In this document: positions 1 through 8,235 of the stretch, piece by piece
Numbering within the stretch: the stretch's first letter is position 1
How the letters are laid out: the number at the start of each line of letters is the position of its first letter
From: an uncultured Lachnospiraceae bacterium
Lineage (GTDB): Bacteria > Bacillota > Clostridia > Lachnospirales > Lachnospiraceae
Reading direction: 5' to 3'
NCBI GenBank assembly: GCA_945949085.1
Contig: CAMFDJ010000003.1
Coordinates: forward strand, 62,001 to 126,000
DNA length: 64,000 nucleotides
The notes under the pieces: generated by a model
What the model was told of the DNA's origin: nothing
What the model saw: only the letters and a program-made list of their open reading frames with translations
Database searches by the model: none
Made by a program: the position numbers and the translations under genes

Positions 1-229
1 CGCGGCAGCTTATAGTGCAACTATGGGTAATTATATTATGATCGATCACGGTGGCGGATTGTATACCATTTATATGCATGCTTCCGCACTGTATGTTTCC
101 ACGGGCAGTAATGTGACAAAGGGCGATAAGATTGGAGCAGTCGGTTCCACAGGGCGTTCTACGGGTCCGCATCTGCATTTCAGTGTCCGTCTGAATGGAA
201 GTTATGTCAGTCCTTGGAATTATTTGTAA
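1..229 (+). CDS. M23 family metallopeptidase, C-terminal fragment
   Basis: The gene begins before the window; the reading frame is open from base 2. The visible 75 residues are the end of a LytM/M23 zinc endopeptidase domain: a catalytic-loop His in YMHAS and the second zinc motif GPHLHF (H-x-H), followed by the usual short C-terminal strand ending in SPWNYL. M23 enzymes cut peptide cross-bridges of peptidoglycan outside the membrane. The gene lies 53 bp upstream of a CtpA-type protease; in Firmicutes an M23 (EnvC-like) protein next to a ctpA gene is a common pair in envelope remodelling. The N-terminal part, probably with a signal peptide and coiled coil, cannot be seen. Family call is firm, role inferred. 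Confidence 0.9.
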   Translation, partial: AAAYSATMGNYIMIDHGGGLYTIYMHASALYVSTGSNVTKGDKIGAVGSTGRSTGPHLHFSVRLNGSYVSPWNYL

Positions 230-282
230 TTTTGTGACGGTTCAGAGTCAGGCCGTTCAGAGACCGGAAAGGAAAATGAAGC

Positions 283-1569
283 ATGAATGAAATGCCGGAA
301 ACGCAGCAAAATAGAAATACAGATCATACAAAAGCAGACAATGTGACGAAGGGGAAGAGTTTTTCTTTCCTGAATGGTTTTCTCATGGGACTGCTGACTG
401 CTCTTTGTATCAGCGCGGCAGTGTATCTGATCACAAATAAATATGCACCTGTTGCGCGACTTGCCAGCAGTACGCCGGAGGCTACAGCCTCATCTGATAC
501 GGTTCTGACAAAATCAGTGGAAGGAAAGATTAAGCTCTTAGAGGACAGTCTGAAAAGTTACTATTTGGAAGATGTGACCAATGAGGATTTGGAGGTCGGT
601 CTTTATAAGGGACTCGTAGAGGCGCTTGATGACCCATATTCTACCTATTACACACAGGAAGAAATGAAAAAGGTCAAGGAATCCACACAGGGGATTTATT
701 ATGGTATAGGAGCCTATGTGGGATTTGACCAGCAGACGCAGTACTGTAAACTGACGGGTATTATCAAGGGAACCCCTGCGGAAGAAGCAGGTCTTAAGGC
801 AGAAGATATTATTGTGGAAGTTGACGGAAAGGATGTCCAGGGGATGACCACAAATGATGTGGTTGCGCTCATCAAGGGAGAAGAGAACACGGATGTGATT
901 CTCACGATATTCAGGCGGGGGGAGTCTGATTATCTGAAGATTACCGTCACAAGACGCAAGGTGGAAGCACCGACCGTTAATTATGAAATGAAAGACAACG
1001 ATATTGCGTATATCCAGATCACACAGTTTGAGGATGTCACTACCGGGCAGTTTACGGAGGCACTCCAGAGTGCACGTGATGCGGGTATGAAGGCACTGAT
1101 TCTGGATCTTCGCAGTAATCCCGGAGGCACGCTTGCCTCAGCAGTGGAGATTGCAAGACAGCTCTTGCCGGAAGGACTGATCGTCTACACGGAGGATAAG
1201 AACGGAGAGCGAATAGAGTATAAATGTGACGGAACGCATCAGATTGATGTACCGATGGTAGTACTGGTCAATGAAAACAGCGCTTCCGCATCTGAGATTC
1301 TGGCAGGAGCGATCAAAGATTACGGTGTGGGAACACTGCTTGGCACAACGACCTTTGGAAAGGGAATTGTGCAGAAGGTGTTTGGCATTACGGACGGCTC
1401 TGCCGTCAAGCTGACGATCAGCCATTATTACACCCCTAAGGGAAATGATATTCATAAGGTCGGCATACAGCCGGATGAGGAGCTGGAGCTTGATTACGAA
1501 AAATATCTGGATGACGGATCGGATAATCAGCTGGAGCGTGCGTTGGAGATTCTGAGAGAAAAGATTTAA
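283..1569 (+). CDS. S41 family C-terminal processing peptidase (CtpA-like)
   Basis: A 428-aa membrane-anchored serine protease. A cytoplasmic N-terminus of about 30 residues is followed by one membrane segment (about 31-51). A PDZ domain spans about 115-205 (GIGAYVGF, GTPAEEAGL, DIIVEVDG), and the S41 catalytic domain follows. The nucleophile Ser is in ENSASASEI (about residue 333) and the general-base Lys in TFGKG (about 358), the Ser-Lys dyad of CtpA/CtpB. The ATG at 283 follows GGAAAGGAAAATGAAGC. It probably forms an operon with the M23 gene upstream and the glycosyltransferase 10 bp downstream. CtpB in Bacillus acts in sporulation signalling; whether this copy does is not shown here. Confidence 0.93.
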   Translation: MNEMPETQQNRNTDHTKADNVTKGKSFSFLNGFLMGLLTALCISAAVYLITNKYAPVARLASSTPEATASSDTVLTKSVEGKIKLLEDSLKSYYLEDVTNEDLEVGLYKGLVEALDDPYSTYYTQEEMKKVKESTQGIYYGIGAYVGFDQQTQYCKLTGIIKGTPAEEAGLKAEDIIVEVDGKDVQGMTTNDVVALIKGEENTDVILTIFRRGESDYLKITVTRRKVEAPTVNYEMKDNDIAYIQITQFEDVTTGQFTEALQSARDAGMKALILDLRSNPGGTLASAVEIARQLLPEGLIVYTEDKNGERIEYKCDGTHQIDVPMVVLVNENSASASEILAGAIKDYGVGTLLGTTTFGKGIVQKVFGITDGSAVKLTISHYYTPKGNDIHKVGIQPDEELELDYEKYLDDGSDNQLERALEILREKI

Positions 1570-1579
1570 TGGTGGATGT

Positions 1580-2467
1580 ATGAAACAGGCATATCTGATC
1601 ACGGCATATAAAGATTATGAATCGCTAAAGGAACTGGCAGAGCTTTTTACTAGAAAAGGGCTCTGCCTGATTCATGTGGACACTAAGAGCAAAACGATTA
1701 CGGATGAGAATATCGCACAGCTGAATGAGATGCCGGGCTGCAGGGCTGTGCGGGAATATGATATCAAATGGGGCGGCTTTGCGCACGTTCGTGCAATCTT
1801 AAAGCTCCTTTGCATGGCACTTGAGGATCAGGAGGTTTCCTATCTGCATCTGCTGACAGGAGAGGATTATCCGCTCGTTTCGCCCGATAGACTGGACGAA
1901 CTGTTTCTGGGTGAGCGAAGGGATGCCGTCTATATGGACTATATGTGTCCGGGTGAGCTTCCTGAGACGGTTACCAAACGATTCCGTTATTACAATTTTT
2001 TTCAGGACCGCAATGTAAAAAATAAGCTTTTGTGGCTGATACAGGACTTTACGGTGAAACTGCAAAAACTGATCGGTATCGACAGAAAAGGGATCGGAGC
2101 GTTTGACGCCTCCCGGATTTACAAAGGTCTTGTCTATATCTCGCTGCCCAGAGAGGCAGCAGGTTACGTGGTCTCTTACGTCTCATCCCACAGGGATTTC
2201 TGGGATGATCTGAAAAAGTGTCAGGTGCCGGAGGAATTTTTCTTCCAGACAATCCTGATGAACAATGAGAAGTGGCGTGGTCATGTTGTAAAGCAGGAGC
2301 TTCGCTATATGGACTGGTCGAAGGGAGACGGTGCTTCGCCCTGTTATCTGGATATGGAGGATTACGATAAGATCATGGAAGCCAGGGATCGTGGCTGTCT
2401 GTTTGCCAGAAAGTTTCATCCGCAGACATCGTTGTCGTTGCGCAAAAGAATATTTGAGAATTGGTAA
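1580..2467 (+). CDS. GT14 (core-2/I-branching-like) glycosyltransferase
   Basis: 295 aa, resembling beta-1,6-N-acetylglucosaminyltransferase-type GT14 proteins. The supporting motifs are an N-terminal AYLITAYKDY strand, IHVDTKS, a WGGFAHV segment (in this family W-G-G/S precedes a helix), HLLTGEDYPL (the S/T-G-x-D-x-P-L signature) and a C-terminal FARKFHP motif. The substrate is unknown; bacterial members decorate surface polysaccharides. No signal peptide or membrane segment is visible. The gene starts 10 bp after the protease stop and ends 46 bp before a strong terminator, so it is the last gene of this unit. Confidence 0.85.
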   Translation: MKQAYLITAYKDYESLKELAELFTRKGLCLIHVDTKSKTITDENIAQLNEMPGCRAVREYDIKWGGFAHVRAILKLLCMALEDQEVSYLHLLTGEDYPLVSPDRLDELFLGERRDAVYMDYMCPGELPETVTKRFRYYNFFQDRNVKNKLLWLIQDFTVKLQKLIGIDRKGIGAFDASRIYKGLVYISLPREAAGYVVSYVSSHRDFWDDLKKCQVPEEFFFQTILMNNEKWRGHVVKQELRYMDWSKGDGASPCYLDMEDYDKIMEARDRGCLFARKFHPQTSLSLRKRIFENW

Positions 2468-2513
2468 AAATTTTTTTCTGTCCAACTACATGATTCTTTT
2501 CATGATATTACTT

Positions 2514-2545
2514 CCGCAGGATATGGAGATATCCTGCGGTTTTTT
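2514..2545 (+). terminator. Rho-independent terminator
   Basis: A perfect 11-bp stem (CCGCAGGATAT with ATATCCTGCGG) around a GGAG loop, followed by TTTTTT. It closes the M23-ctpA-glycosyltransferase unit. Confidence 0.93.
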
Positions 2546-2602
2546 AGTTTTTTAGGCTTTCAAGTTATTTTTTGTCCTGACGAATGCGAAATATGGAGGT
2601 AT

Positions 2603-2785
2603 ACCCATAAAACATGCCTGTATTTAAATTTAGTAGGTAAAGTCAGAGGACATGGAGGTCAAGTAAGCAGGAATATACCTATAGAATTTGACAATTGATA
2701 TGTTTTATAGGTTAATTGACGAGGAATAAAGAAGTATGAAGCGAAAAAATACCTATAATATTTGTGAAATGCATTTTTTATAGGT
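2603..2785. repeat. Three inverted-repeat pairs at about 74-bp spacing
   Basis: The 483-bp gap 2468-2950 contains ACCTATA at 2677 and 2751 and its inverse TATAGGT at 2706 and 2779. A degenerate pair lies at 2603 (ACCCATA) and 2632 (AGTAGGT). Left arms are exactly 74 bp apart (2603, 2677, 2751) and right arms 74 and 73 bp apart. Each pair encloses about 22 bp, so each unit could fold into a 7-9 bp stem or bind a dimeric regulator. Units 2 and 3 also share ATACCTATA-nn-ATTTG. Two copies of the 11-mer CTAAGCAAAAA follow at 2801-2822. No ORF of note lies in the gap. Confidence 0.65.
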
Positions 2786-2871
2786 AAAATCAAAAAAAAA
2801 CTAAGCAAAAACTAAGCAAAAACAAGTAGGCATGATATTTTTAAATACTATACAAATATAAAGAAAACATA

Positions 2872-2900
2872 TTGATTAATATAGTTATAAAATGTATAAT
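2872..2900 (+). promoter_or_regulatory. Sigma-A promoter of the XRE-Uma2 gene
   Basis: TTGATT (2872-2877), a 17-bp spacer and TATAAT (2895-2900), about 50 bp before the start codon. It lies just downstream of the phased inverted repeats. Confidence 0.75.
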
Positions 2901-2950
2901 AAACAAAGCAAGAATATATTTACGGATAGTGCGTGATCTGGGAGAAAAAT

Positions 2951-3778
2951 ATGAGTGATATGACGTTAGAAGAAATGAAACAAATCAAAAAGCAGAGGGG
3001 GTACACCCTCAAAATGATATCTGAGTATACCGGTCTGCCGATTCTGACGATACAGAAGATCTTTGCCGGGGATACCAAAAAGCCGCACAAAAGAACCATG
3101 GAAGCCCTTGAGAGAGTGCTTTTGGGTGATGAGAATATTTATCGCGGAAAAGCATTTTTGCGTGCGGGATATATGGGTCAGAAATATCCGCTTCAGGGCA
3201 GCTATACGGCAGAGGACTATTTTGCACTCCCGGACGAGCAGAGAGTGGAGCTGATAGACGGCGTGTTTTATGACATGGCTTCACCTACGATTTCGCATCA
3301 GGAGATTATTTTCTATTTTCAAATGAAAATATATCAGTACATTTCTGAAAAGGAGAAGCACTGTAAAGTGATACAGGCTCCGCTTGATGTGCAACTGGAC
3401 AAGGATGAGAGGACGATTGTGCAGCCGGATCTTCTGGTGCTGTGCGATCGTGGTAAGGCGCAAAACGGTCGTATCTTTGGTGCGCCCGAGTTTGCGCTGG
3501 AGGTACTATCGCCGTTCACACGCAATAAGGATATGACCCTGAAGGTCAAGAAATACGGGGAAGCAGGCGTGCAGGAATACTGGATTTTTGATCCGGATAA
3601 GAGAGTCCTGATTACTTACGACTTTGCAAAGGATGATTTTCTGCCGCAGATTCATCCCCTTTCGGACACGGTTCCGCTTATGATGACAGGGGGCGAGCTT
3701 GTGATTGACCTTATGCCGCTTAATGGGATTTTAGATGAATGGGAAGGGATGGAAGAATCAGGCAACGGAGAAGTATGA
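2951..3778 (+). CDS. XRE-type HTH fused to Uma2-family endonuclease-like domain
   Basis: 275 aa from the ATG at 2951, which follows GGGAG at a normal distance; a GTG at 2933 would add six residues. Residues about 1-55 form a Cro/XRE-like helix-turn-helix (YTLKMISEYTGLPILTIQKIF). Residues about 80-250 match the Uma2/DUF820 family, a PD-(D/E)XK restriction-endonuclease fold: VELIDGVFYDM, SHQEI, VQPDLLVLC, PEFALEVLSP and KKYGEAGVQEYWI in order. The acidic residues of PDL and the E of ALEVLSP sit where the nuclease core expects them. The target is unknown. The gene has its own promoter and an array of inverted repeats upstream; the HTH domain could bind that array, which is inference. Confidence 0.85.
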   Translation: MSDMTLEEMKQIKKQRGYTLKMISEYTGLPILTIQKIFAGDTKKPHKRTMEALERVLLGDENIYRGKAFLRAGYMGQKYPLQGSYTAEDYFALPDEQRVELIDGVFYDMASPTISHQEIIFYFQMKIYQYISEKEKHCKVIQAPLDVQLDKDERTIVQPDLLVLCDRGKAQNGRIFGAPEFALEVLSPFTRNKDMTLKVKKYGEAGVQEYWIFDPDKRVLITYDFAKDDFLPQIHPLSDTVPLMMTGGELVIDLMPLNGILDEWEGMEESGNGEV

Positions 3779-3909
3779 GTGGTTTGAGTGAGGAATCTGA
3801 GGCATAGTGATGATTCGACAGTTTTTGAAATGCGGAAAGAAAAATGAAAGGAAAAGAATGGTTTTTGTTACATAATTAAATTTATTAAATACAAAATAGA
3901 AACTTATAC

Positions 3910-3938
3910 TTGACATTTTACGCCATATCAGATACTAT
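3910..3938 (+). promoter_or_regulatory. Sigma-A promoter before the 63-aa gene
   Basis: TTGACA (3910-3915), a 17-bp spacer and TACTAT (3933-3938). An imperfect inverted repeat, CGCCATATC (3921-3929) and GATATGGGCG (3954-3963), spans the -10 and start region and could be an operator or a leader hairpin. Confidence 0.8.
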
Positions 3939-3994
3939 GTAGATATCGAAAAAGATATGGGCGCAAGTCCGTGTGCAAAAAGGAGGCGCATGCT

Positions 3995-4186
3995 GTGGAA
4001 AAAACAAACAGGGAAGGTGTGTATGTGACGCATGGACAGAAAAAGCTGATCGGACAGAAAGCCAGAGTCAATGGCGAGCTTTCGATTGCTTATGTCAAGG
4101 GGAATGAAATGATCGGTTATGTTTCATGGGAGGATCTTTGCAGACAGATGATGTCAGGTCCTTATCTGGAATTTTCCGTAAATTAG
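3995..4186 (+). CDS. Small hypothetical protein, 63 aa
   Basis: I do not recognise this family. The start is taken as GTG 3995 because AGGAGG sits 8 bp upstream; the frame is open upstream to another GTG at 3971, but that start has no ribosome site. The product is soluble, without a signal peptide or Cys pair, and looks like one small alpha/beta domain (GVYVTHGQKKLIG, YVKGNEMIGYVSWEDL). It has a consensus promoter and lies between the XRE-Uma2 gene and the VWA/MoxR operon. It may be the first gene of that transcript, since no other clear promoter is seen before the operon. Confidence 0.6.
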   Translation: MEKTNREGVYVTHGQKKLIGQKARVNGELSIAYVKGNEMIGYVSWEDLCRQMMSGPYLEFSVN

Positions 4187-4201
4187 ACTGGTTGATTTGG
4201 A

Positions 4202-4285
4202 GAGCAAGAATTAGGACTGTATTGTCAGACAGGCTGATTCAAAGAGCAGGAATTAAGACTGTATTGTCAGACAGGCTGATTCAGA
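4202..4285 (+). repeat. 42-bp tandem direct repeat in the leader region
   Basis: GAGCAAGAATTAGGACTG at 4202 recurs as GAGCAGGAATTAAGACTG at 4244, and ATTGTCAGACAGGCTGATTC recurs with the same 42-bp period. A partial third unit is seen at the left end (CTGGTTGATT, from 4188). It is noncoding and lies between the 63-aa gene and the terminator-like stem at 4382. Confidence 0.8.
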
Positions 4286-4381
4286 CAGCATGATCCATAT
4301 ACATTGGTTGCCGGAATGTGCAACTATGTGTCATAACAGCATAGAATCTGTGCGCAGTGCAGCTCGGTAATACGTGGCAGG

Positions 4382-4441
4382 CCGGAACAGATGTAATAGA
4401 AGTAGATTTTACATTTATTACATGGTTCCGGTCTGTTTTTT
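4382..4441 (+). terminator. Terminator-like stem-loop directly before the VWA operon (possible attenuator)
   Basis: CCGGAAC (4382-4388) pairs with GTTCCGG (4425-4431) and ATGTAATA (4391-4398) with TATTACAT (4416-4423), followed by TCTGTTTTTT. Only 33 bp separate its end from the start codon of the next gene, and these hold only the ribosome site. Any operon transcript that starts upstream must therefore cross the stem. A second CCGGAA at 4311-4316 could compete for the TTCCGG arm. Confidence 0.75.
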
Positions 4442-4474
4442 GTGTGCATGGATGATTGTTCAAAGGAGGAAAGT

Positions 4475-5857
4475 ATGATGACGGATGCAGAGAAAATCAT
4501 CCGAAGGGCGCTTGCCGAAATCAGGTGGAGCGAACCGCTTTTTGCTTCGGCAGTAGCAATATTTCAGCCTAGCGAAGTGCCTTTTACAATACCTGTTTCA
4601 ACAGACGGAGAAAACCTGTTATACAATGCCAAGTGGGTACAGCAGATATATGAAAAGAGGGGGATGGCAGCACTCAGAGCGCATATTCTGCATCTTGTGA
4701 TGCATTGTATCCTGGACCATCTGGCGGAAGAAGACAGCTATGGATGTCAGGAGGGGAAATGGTTGTTTATGGACAGGGAAGTCAGATTCTATATGAGAGA
4801 GTTTGGATTTCTGGAAGAGCAGCGTCTGACAAAAGAGCAGGACGAAGTTCTTCGAATCTGCAATGAAATAGCGGGAAAAACAGTCAGCCACAGGAGTTAT
4901 TACAAAGTGCATAGAAATAAGAGATTTCAAAAGAGAGCAGAAAACTATTATCGCATTATGAAAACGGACGAACACGCATTTTGGAAGAGCAGATGGGCGG
5001 AAGCAGAGGGGAAAGGGGAGATGGCAAACCTTGTGCATCATAAGGAGGTGATAGAGAAATGGAAAATGGTCCGGGAAATGATGGACGCAGGAAAGTTGCA
5101 GAGCGGAAAAATATTCGGCATTAAACGGGGAGATGCGTTGTTTACGGCACAAAAAAAGGGGCAGGATCCAATCGATTTTCGTGTCTGGTTAAGCCGTTTT
5201 TTTGAGCGGGAAGTCACGGAAAAGGAAGAGGATGAAATGTTTGACCATGCATGGTATCAATATGGTCTTTCACTGTATGGGGATGTGCCGCTGTTGGAAC
5301 CGAAGGAAGAAGAAAGAGAGGAGTTATATAAAGGAACCGTTTTTGTGGCGCTCGATACAAGCGGTTCCTGCGCGGGACGTCTCATGTCTGTTTTTCTGAC
5401 CGAGCTGGAGGCCTTGTGGGCAGAGTACATGGCAATGTCAGAAGACGGAGAACTGTATCTGTTGCAGTGTGACTGTGAGATTCAGAAAGAACAACATTTT
5501 CGGCGGGGCGACAGTTTGGCAGTAGATCAGCTTGCACTTAGGGGAAATGGGGGAACAAGCTTTGAGCCGGTCTTTCGCCGCATAGAAGAAATTCGCAAAC
5601 AGAAGCAGGTGACACCGAAACTGCTTGTCTATCTCACTGACGGATATGGAACTTGCCCGGAGGAGAAGCCGGATTATCCGGTCCTGTTTGTGATGCCGGA
5701 CAGACCGCCTGACAGGTGCAACCCATTGCTTTATTATGGGGCGTGTGAAAACAAAATTCCGGAATGGATCGAAAAGGCAGTGATCGGGAATCCGGCAGGG
5801 AAGGAGGAACAGGATGGAAACGATGGAAACGATGCAAACCATGCAGGAATTGTTTGA
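4475..5857 (+). CDS. VWA-like/DUF2201 putative metallopeptidase-domain protein
   Basis: 460 aa from ATG 4475 (AGGAGG 5 bp upstream; ATG 4478 is also possible). Residues about 10-250 resemble the DUF2201 N-terminal domain, with a His-rich helix HILHLVMHCILDH (about 68-80) in the place of its putative zinc site. Residues about 285-440 are a VWA-like domain with the MIDAS motif LDTSGSC (about 293), GGTSFEP (about 357) and LTDGYGT (about 387). This family is usually encoded beside a MoxR ATPase, as here two genes downstream; VWA-MoxR pairs act as ATP-driven assembly or metal-insertion chaperones in the studied cases. The next gene overlaps the 3' end by 44 bp, showing an operon. The substrate is not known. 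Confidence 0.85.
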   Translation: MMTDAEKIIRRALAEIRWSEPLFASAVAIFQPSEVPFTIPVSTDGENLLYNAKWVQQIYEKRGMAALRAHILHLVMHCILDHLAEEDSYGCQEGKWLFMDREVRFYMREFGFLEEQRLTKEQDEVLRICNEIAGKTVSHRSYYKVHRNKRFQKRAENYYRIMKTDEHAFWKSRWAEAEGKGEMANLVHHKEVIEKWKMVREMMDAGKLQSGKIFGIKRGDALFTAQKKGQDPIDFRVWLSRFFEREVTEKEEDEMFDHAWYQYGLSLYGDVPLLEPKEEEREELYKGTVFVALDTSGSCAGRLMSVFLTELEALWAEYMAMSEDGELYLLQCDCEIQKEQHFRRGDSLAVDQLALRGNGGTSFEPVFRRIEEIRKQKQVTPKLLVYLTDGYGTCPEEKPDYPVLFVMPDRPPDRCNPLLYYGACENKIPEWIEKAVIGNPAGKEEQDGNDGNDANHAGIV

Positions 5858-6818
5858 TTCATACAGCTGCGAGAATCACAAACGCGACATCTTGTATAAA
5901 AGTACAAGTGAGCTTCGTGAATTTGCCGGGAGGATTAAAAAATCAAAGCATTACAAACCGGATGCGGGAAGACCGTTTTCGAGTGGGCAAACCCCGAATC
6001 AGGAGGCAATGTGGCAGACAGATCAGAGACTTCTGCATCTGCTGCTTTTACTGTTTTTGGAAGAGCAGGTAACAAGACAGGAATTGATTCTTAAGGATTA
6101 TATTTCTATAATGCTTTCCCGGATGAATGAGACTTTGTATTTGTTTTGTCCATGTGCGACGAACTGTGAGCGGGTAAAATGCCTGTTGGAGCAGCTTATG
6201 ATTTTGTGTAAAAAGGAGGAACTACTCAGAGAGAAAGCAATACAGATTGCACTTCTGGCCGGTGGCTTCATGCTAAAGAACAGGAGTAAGCAGGAACTGA
6301 AAAAAGTAATGAGGGATGTCGGCATACCGGCTGAAAGCACACTCCTGGATTTATCTGCCCGGATTTTTGCGTGTAAGAACCTCAAATTTCCGCGTGCAGT
6401 CATTTTCAAAGAATATCATTTTTACTATGGAGAGCGTTTCAGAATCAGGAAAAACGCAGAAGGAATCACGTTACTTGCCAATCTAATTGAGCCGAACAGA
6501 CGTATGAGACATTCCGAATTAAAAGAAGATGATGTAAGACAGATGGGAGAAATCGTGCAAACGATTGAAATGGAACGGGATAATACGAAGGAATGGATGG
6601 AAAGTGAGCACAGGATCCCGATTCTGCGAAGCATTGTTTTGGCAGATTCCATTACATTTTTTCGGGAAGCCGTAAATGCCAATATCATTGGGAAGGAAGA
6701 TATCAGAGAATGCATTCAGCAGGCCGGGCAGGAAGGGACGTATCGGGTTCTGCCTTATCTGATCGCGGTCTGGGCATATAACAAAGAATTGGAAAAACAG
6801 GAGGAAAGCAATGAATAA
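5814..6818 (+). CDS. Unknown protein of the VWA-MoxR operon, 334 aa
   Basis: I do not recognise a family. The start at ATG 5814 is preceded by AGGAGG and lies inside the end of the VWA gene; three in-frame ATGs (METMETMQTMQ) make the exact start uncertain. The protein looks helical and soluble. A Cys cluster CPCATNCERVKC (C-x-C-x4-C-x4-C, about residues 113-124) could bind metal. The 3' end overlaps the MoxR start by 8 bp, so translation is coupled on both sides. Its position between the VWA protein and its ATPase suggests a structural adaptor or client of the complex, which is inference. Confidence 0.75.
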   Translation: METMETMQTMQELFDSYSCENHKRDILYKSTSELREFAGRIKKSKHYKPDAGRPFSSGQTPNQEAMWQTDQRLLHLLLLLFLEEQVTRQELILKDYISIMLSRMNETLYLFCPCATNCERVKCLLEQLMILCKKEELLREKAIQIALLAGGFMLKNRSKQELKKVMRDVGIPAESTLLDLSARIFACKNLKFPRAVIFKEYHFYYGERFRIRKNAEGITLLANLIEPNRRMRHSELKEDDVRQMGEIVQTIEMERDNTKEWMESEHRIPILRSIVLADSITFFREAVNANIIGKEDIRECIQQAGQEGTYRVLPYLIAVWAYNKELEKQEESNE

Positions 6819-8235
6819 CACAATTGAACAGGCAAAAGACATGCTCAGGCATATGTTACATAGTTACCGGATGCGTGACGAGAACGGACAAAAGATCATA
6901 CCGCTCACCTCACAACTGCCGGCTTATTTGGAAGGTCCTCCGGGAGCGGGTAAGACGCAAATCTGCAGAGAGATTGCACAGGAAGAAGGGATCGGATTTC
7001 TCTCCTTTAGTCTGACGCATTACACAAGAAACTCCGTCCTGGGGCTTCCGGTGATCAAAAACCTTCCGGATGGGCAAAAATATACGGAATATACCATCTC
7101 AGAGATCATAGCAGCAGTACAGGAGCAGGTACAGGCCGGGCAGGAGGAGGGCATTCTGTTGCTCGATGAGTTTGCCTGTATGGCAGAATCCATATTTCCC
7201 ATCATGCTGGCTTTCCTGCAGACAAGAAATATCGGCAGGTACACGCTGCCTGCGGGATGGATGATCGTACTGTGCTCCAATCCTCCTAAATATAATAAAA
7301 GCAGCCGAAAGCTGGACGATGCCATCATGGACAGAGTTAAAAAAATAACCATCACATTTGATGCAGATTGTTTTTTGCGATATGCAAAGGAAAAGCAGTT
7401 TGAGCCCGAGATTCTGACCTATCTGCAGGAGCATCCCGAGCACATTTTCCGGATCGATGGGGATCAGCTTGTCACCTGCAGAGGATGGGAAAATCTGAAT
7501 GATATGCTAAAGGCTTATAAAAGAGCAGAGTATGAGATAAATGAGAACGAAATCGGTATGACGATCAAGTCTGAACAGATAGCCGGGGAATTCGCCAATC
7601 ATTACAGATTCCATCATTGCGGTGTGACAAGGGAGCGCCTGCGACGGATAGCGGCCGGCAAGTGGAGCGGTGACGACGTGAATTTTGTGGACAAGCTTAC
7701 CGTCAGACAACAAAAGTATGTGGCAGATTATATGGAGCACACTATGGTGCAGACATCAGAAAACGCCAGAAAATTGCATGAAAAATTTTTGCAGTGTAAG
7801 GAGCTGATGAAACAGCTGGATAAACCGGAAGGACTCGTGGAGCTGAGTGACAACAATTCGCGGCTTTGGGCGACAGGGAAGTATGATGCCATCAAAGAGG
7901 AGTGGTTTTCTTATTTGCTAAAAAAAAGAATGGAGCATGCGAAATCGCTGACGTATCTTGTGGATCAGCCGCAGGAATATCTGGTTGAGAAATGTCTCGC
8001 CGCGTATATGGAAGAAATCACCAAAGCAAACCAAAAATATGTGACACATTATACAAAGTGTATCGATTGCTTATATGCATTTTATGATGGTCTGCAGAAC
8101 AGAGAGCTTTTGAAAAATAAGCTGTTTGAGTTTATCAGCCACGATCCGTATTTCATGCAGGTGGTCAGCCGTCTGCAATGCAAAGCGTATATGGCACACG
8201 CCGTCAGACTATTGATTGAGGAGGAAGCAGAATGA
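6811..8235 (+). CDS. MoxR-like AAA+ ATPase
   Basis: 474 aa. The AAA+ domain spans about 30-230, with Walker A GPPGAGKT (42-49), Walker B ILLLDEF (about 115-121), sensor-1 LCSNPP (about 151) and an arginine-finger segment DAIMDRVKK. The C-terminal half is helical, without a recognised domain, and longer than in a minimal MoxR (about 320 aa). MoxR ATPases remodel VWA-domain partners, and the VWA protein is encoded in the same operon. The start at ATG 6811 has GGAGG upstream and overlaps the preceding gene by 8 bp; the stop overlaps the next start by 4 bp. Confidence 0.9.
   Translation: MNNTIEQAKDMLRHMLHSYRMRDENGQKIIPLTSQLPAYLEGPPGAGKTQICREIAQEEGIGFLSFSLTHYTRNSVLGLPVIKNLPDGQKYTEYTISEIIAAVQEQVQAGQEEGILLLDEFACMAESIFPIMLAFLQTRNIGRYTLPAGWMIVLCSNPPKYNKSSRKLDDAIMDRVKKITITFDADCFLRYAKEKQFEPEILTYLQEHPEHIFRIDGDQLVTCRGWENLNDMLKAYKRAEYEINENEIGMTIKSEQIAGEFANHYRFHHCGVTRERLRRIAAGKWSGDDVNFVDKLTVRQQKYVADYMEHTMVQTSENARKLHEKFLQCKELMKQLDKPEGLVELSDNNSRLWATGKYDAIKEEWFSYLLKKRMEHAKSLTYLVDQPQEYLVEKCLAAYMEEITKANQKYVTHYTKCIDCLYAFYDGLQNRELLKNKLFEFISHDPYFMQVVSRLQCKAYMAHAVRLLIEEEAE

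Noticed and set aside
2603..2785. CRISPR-like look of the regularly spaced repeats
   Set aside because: The repeated arms are only 7-9 bp, the units are inverted pairs, and no cas gene is present.
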